DNA from: DAIPHL01 sp036771375
GTDB lineage: Bacteria; Synergistota; Synergistia; Synergistales; Synergistaceae
Direction of reading: 5' to 3'
Assembly: GCA_036771375.1 (NCBI GenBank)
Contig: DAIPHL010000115.1
Span: 1-7,259, forward strand
DNA length: 7,259 nucleotides
Each line of letters starts with the position of its first letter. The stretch's first letter is position 1. Below the pieces are notes generated by a model. The model saw nothing but the letters and a program-made list of their open reading frames with translations, was not told where the DNA came from and did not search any database. Made by a program: the position numbers and the translations under genes. Below, one piece after another: positions 4,478 through 7,259 of the stretch.

Positions 4478-6808
4478 TTGATACGGACGATACGCAAGCG
4501 CGACGGAAGGCAGGTTGGCTACGACAGGACGAAGATCGCGACCGCGATCGGAAAGGCTTTTTCCGCGACGGGTGAGACGAACGAGGTGATCGGCGGCAGA
4601 ACGGCGTCCGAACGGGTGGCCGAAGTCGTGGAGGAGCGTCTCGAAACGACGGGACTGATATCCCCCTCGGTGGAGCAGATACAGGACGTGGTGGAATCCG
4701 CCCTCATCGACTGCGGCTACATCAAAACGGCCCGCGCCTACATCCTCTACCGCGCCGAGCGGAACCGCGTACGCGAGATGAAGACGGGCCTCATGAAGAC
4801 CTACGAGGAGATCGCCTTCAAGAACGCGTTCGAGTGCGACATCAAACGGGAAAACGCCAACATCGACGCGGACACGCCGATGGGGGCCATGCTGAAATAT
4901 GGTTCCGAGGGCGCAAAGAAGTTTTACGAGATGTTCGTCATCGACCCTCGCTACGTCGCGGCGCACAAATCGGGCGACATCCACATTCACGACCTGGATT
5001 TCTACACCTTGACGACCACCTGCTGTCAGATCGACCTGATCAAGCTCTTCGAAGGCGGATTTTCCACGGGGCACGGCGTCCTGCGGGAACCCAACGACAT
5101 CGCTTCGTACTCCGCCCTGGCCTGTATCGCCATCCAGAGCAACCAGAACGACCAGCACGGCGGGCAGAGCATCGTCAACTTCGACTACGGTATGGCCCCC
5201 GGCGTCGCGAAGACCTTCGCGAAAAAATACCGGGAGTTTCTCTCCATCGCGTTCTCATTGCTCTGCGACGAGGCGGACGCGGAGGAAAAACTGTCCGAGG
5301 CGGCGTCCTCCCTGAAGAAAAAAGGGATCGTTCCGAAACTCGACAACGAAAAATACCTCTTCGAGGAGAGGGAGCTCCTTCTGGGGGCCGGTTTCTCCGA
5401 GGAGCTCGTCTCCCGCGCCCAGGCTTTCGCGGACGAACGGGCACAGGCCGCGACACAGCGTGCGACCTACCAGGCCATGGAAGCGCTGATCCACAACCTG
5501 AACACCATGCACTCCCGCGCCGGGGCCCAGACGCCCTTCTCCTCGATCAACTACGGCATGGACACCTCTTTGGAGGGAAGACTGGTCATGAAATCGGTGA
5601 TGCTGGCGACCGAGGCCGGCCTGGGAGGAGGGGAGACACCGATCTTCCCGATACAGATCTTCCGGGTCAAGGACGGCGTCAACTTCAACCCCGGCGAGCC
5701 GAATTACGACCTCTTCCAACTCGCCTGCCGCGTCTCCTCGAAAAGACTCTTCCCCAACTTCTCCTTCCTCGACGCGCCTTTCAACGCGCAGTACTACGTA
5801 CCGGGCAGACCGGAGACGGAGATCGCGTACATGGGCTGTCGTACCCGCGTCATCGGCAACGTACACGACAGGGAGCACGAAATCTCCCCCGGACGCGGAA
5901 ATCTGAGCTTCACCACGATCAACCTCCCCCGAATCGCGATCAAGTCCCGCGGAAACGTCGCGTCGTTCTTCGCGGAGCTGGAGGGAAAGATGGATCTCGT
6001 CATCGGACAGCTCATGGAGCGCTTCCGGATACAGTGCAAGAGGAAGGTGCGCAACTTTCCGTTTCTCATGGGGCAGGGCATCTGGATCGACAGCGACAAG
6101 CTCGGCTGGGACGACGAAGTGGGCGAGGTCCTAAGACACGGCAGCCTATCGGTCGGATTCATCGGCCTGGCGGAGACCTTGAAGGCGCTCGTCGGCGCAC
6201 ACCACGGGGAGAGCGAGGCCTCTCAGTCGCTCGGCATCGACATCGTCCGCTTCATGCGCGAGCGGCTCGACCGCGAGGCCCGTGAGACCGGGCTCAACTT
6301 CACGCTGCTCGCGACCCCGGCCGAAGGCCTCTCCGGGCGCTTCGTGAAAATGGACGAACGCGAATTCGGCACGTTGGAGGGGATCACCGACAGGGAGTAC
6401 TACACCAACAGCTTCCACGTGCCCGTCTACCATCCGATCACGGCGGCCCGCAAGATCTCGCTCGAGGCTCCGTATCACGCCCTGACGAACGCAGGGCACA
6501 TCACGTACGTCGAGCTGGACGGAGACGCGTCCAAGAACCTCCAGGCCTTCGAAAAGATCGTTCGTTTCATGGCGCAGTCGGGCGTGGGATACGGTTCGAT
6601 CAACCATCCGGTCGATCGCGATCCCGTCTGCGGCTACAACGGCATCATCGGCGACAGCTGCCCGAAATGTGGACGCACGGAAGGAGACGGTAAGCGGAAC
6701 TTCGAGAGAATCCGGCGTATTACGGGATACCTCGTCGGCACCGTGGAGCGCTTCAACAACGCAAAACGTGCCGAGGAGCGGGACCGCGAAAAACACGGCA
6801 TCTCTTGA
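4478..6808 (+). CDS. nrdD: Anaerobic (class III) ribonucleoside-triphosphate reductase NrdD
   Basis: NrdD reduces ribonucleoside triphosphates to deoxyribonucleotides in the cytoplasm without oxygen, using a glycyl radical installed by NrdG. The 776-residue product is full length. Residues 1 to about 90 form an ATP-cone (IRKRDGRQVGYDRTKI), the allosteric domain sensing ATP/dATP. The catalytic barrel follows, with a Cys pair C182-C183 in TTTCCQ, and C454 in YMGCRTR as the likely thiyl-radical cysteine. The C-terminus has a cysteine cluster C718, C728, C731, then RRITGYLVG with Gly750 as the glycyl-radical site. Only three cysteines are seen in the cluster, where four zinc ligands are usual in the family. 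The TTG start at 4478 is supported by the GGAGG spacing; GTG at 4472 would add two residues. It is preceded by a cobalamin riboswitch with terminator and followed 19 nt later by nrdG. Whether the reductant is formate or a thioredoxin-like protein cannot be told by eye. Confidence 0.97.
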   Translation: MIRTIRKRDGRQVGYDRTKIATAIGKAFSATGETNEVIGGRTASERVAEVVEERLETTGLISPSVEQIQDVVESALIDCGYIKTARAYILYRAERNRVREMKTGLMKTYEEIAFKNAFECDIKRENANIDADTPMGAMLKYGSEGAKKFYEMFVIDPRYVAAHKSGDIHIHDLDFYTLTTTCCQIDLIKLFEGGFSTGHGVLREPNDIASYSALACIAIQSNQNDQHGGQSIVNFDYGMAPGVAKTFAKKYREFLSIAFSLLCDEADAEEKLSEAASSLKKKGIVPKLDNEKYLFEERELLLGAGFSEELVSRAQAFADERAQAATQRATYQAMEALIHNLNTMHSRAGAQTPFSSINYGMDTSLEGRLVMKSVMLATEAGLGGGETPIFPIQIFRVKDGVNFNPGEPNYDLFQLACRVSSKRLFPNFSFLDAPFNAQYYVPGRPETEIAYMGCRTRVIGNVHDREHEISPGRGNLSFTTINLPRIAIKSRGNVASFFAELEGKMDLVIGQLMERFRIQCKRKVRNFPFLMGQGIWIDSDKLGWDDEVGEVLRHGSLSVGFIGLAETLKALVGAHHGESEASQSLGIDIVRFMRERLDREARETGLNFTLLATPAEGLSGRFVKMDEREFGTLEGITDREYYTNSFHVPVYHPITAARKISLEAPYHALTNAGHITYVELDGDASKNLQAFEKIVRFMAQSGVGYGSINHPVDRDPVCGYNGIIGDSCPKCGRTEGDGKRNFERIRRITGYLVGTVERFNNAKRAEERDREKHGIS

Positions 6809-6827
6809 CGAAGCCCCGACCTTTTCG

Positions 6828-7259
6828 ATGCGACTGCACGCCATCGTCGAGGAGAGCATCGTGGACGGTCCGGGACTTCGCTTCGTCGTCTTCACCCAGG
6901 GCTGTCCCCACAACTGTCCCGGCTGTCACAACCCACAGACGCACGACCCGGACGGAGGATACGAGATCTCGTCGGAGGAGCTGATCGCGAAGTTCGAAAG
7001 ACTCTCCGCCCAAAATCCCCTTCTCGACGGAGTCACCCTCTCCGGGGGCGAGCCCCTGCTTCACGCCCGCGAGCTTCTGCCGTTCGCGAAGGCCGTCCGC
7101 GGCATGGGATTCGACATCTGGCTGTATTCGGGGTACACTCTCGAGGAGATCGTCCTGCGGGGAAACGAGGACGAGATGGCGCTGCTCGAGAATGTCGCCA
7201 CGCTGGTGGACGGAAGGTTCGAACGAAAGAGAAAAACGCTCGACCTCCCCTTCGCCGAC
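6828..7259 (+). CDS. nrdG: Anaerobic ribonucleotide reductase activating protein NrdG, 3' end beyond the window
   Basis: NrdG is a radical-SAM enzyme that cleaves S-adenosylmethionine to make the glycyl radical on NrdD. The visible 144 residues contain the cluster motif C26-P-H-N-C30-P-G-C33, which binds a [4Fe-4S] centre, preceded by SIVDGPGLR as usual for glycyl-radical activases. They also contain SGGEP (72-76) for SAM binding. The family is usually about 150-240 residues long, so an unknown part of the C-terminus is missing; the frame is still open at the right edge. The ATG at 6828 is the first start codon in frame after the nrdD stop, and no ribosome-binding sequence is visible before it. 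The 19-nt gap suggests translation coupled to nrdD. A pyruvate formate-lyase activase is a related alternative, but the position after nrdD settles the assignment. It should share the cobalamin control of nrdD. Confidence 0.95.
   Translation, partial: MRLHAIVEESIVDGPGLRFVVFTQGCPHNCPGCHNPQTHDPDGGYEISSEELIAKFERLSAQNPLLDGVTLSGGEPLLHARELLPFAKAVRGMGFDIWLYSGYTLEEIVLRGNEDEMALLENVATLVDGRFERKRKTLDLPFAD

Noticed and set aside
3823..4575. Plus-strand open frame across the riboswitch region
   Set aside because: It runs through the aptamer and terminator, whose RNA signatures explain the conservation; the protein is unrecognisable.
4451..5158. Minus-strand open frame opposite the start of nrdD
   Set aside because: It has no family motifs and is explained by the codon bias of nrdD on the other strand.
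4834..6285. Long plus-strand open frame in another frame within nrdD
   Set aside because: It overlaps a fully conserved catalytic gene and is Arg/Pro-rich noise.
1..7259. CRISPR array, insertion sequence or phage gene
   Set aside because: No regularly spaced repeats, transposase or integrase motifs, or terminal inverted repeats with target duplications were seen.

Overview
The window looks like part of a Synergistota (Synergistetes) chromosome. The strongest clue is the secreted protein at 2679-3944. Its C-terminus has the GGGC motif, hydrophobic stretch and arginine cluster of the Synergist-CTERM sorting domain, which is largely confined to that phylum. The GC-rich sequence, gram-negative-style signal peptide and class III (anaerobic) ribonucleotide reductase fit an anaerobic, amino-acid-fermenting member of the group. 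Genus cannot be assigned from the sequence alone.

Layout. (1) Positions 1-2318, minus strand: a tight operon in transcription order pxpB-pxpC-pxpA, encoding the three-subunit ATP-dependent 5-oxoprolinase that turns 5-oxoproline (pyroglutamate) into glutamate. pxpB and pxpC overlap by 4 nt. pxpC and pxpA are 12 nt apart, and pxpA runs off the left edge. (2) Positions 2319-2678: a gene-free stretch that forms the pxpB leader side. It holds a long hairpin with a Shine-Dalgarno sequence in its loop, a terminator-like hairpin pointing along the plus strand, and an AT-rich 7-1-7 palindrome. (3) Positions 2679-3944, minus strand: an exported, probably surface-attached protein with two Ig-like modules and a Synergist-CTERM tail, with a good sigma70-type promoter at 3983-4011. 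(4) Positions 3945-4477: a divergent control region. Its plus-strand half carries a promoter (4104-4132), a cobalamin riboswitch (about 4145-4300) with a complete B12 box, and a strong intrinsic terminator (4397-4444). (5) Positions 4478-7259, plus strand: nrdD (class III ribonucleoside-triphosphate reductase) followed by nrdG (its radical-SAM activase), which runs off the right edge.

How it works together. nrdD and nrdG form the oxygen-sensitive, glycyl-radical route to deoxyribonucleotides. Neither protein needs cobalamin, so a B12 riboswitch in front of them suggests a backup that is shut off when B12 is plentiful and a B12-dependent class II reductase (NrdJ), presumably encoded elsewhere, can serve. 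The 5-oxoprolinase operon is an independent unit for recovering glutamate. Its unusual leader is the least explained part of the window. No mobile element, CRISPR array, tRNA or rRNA was recognised.
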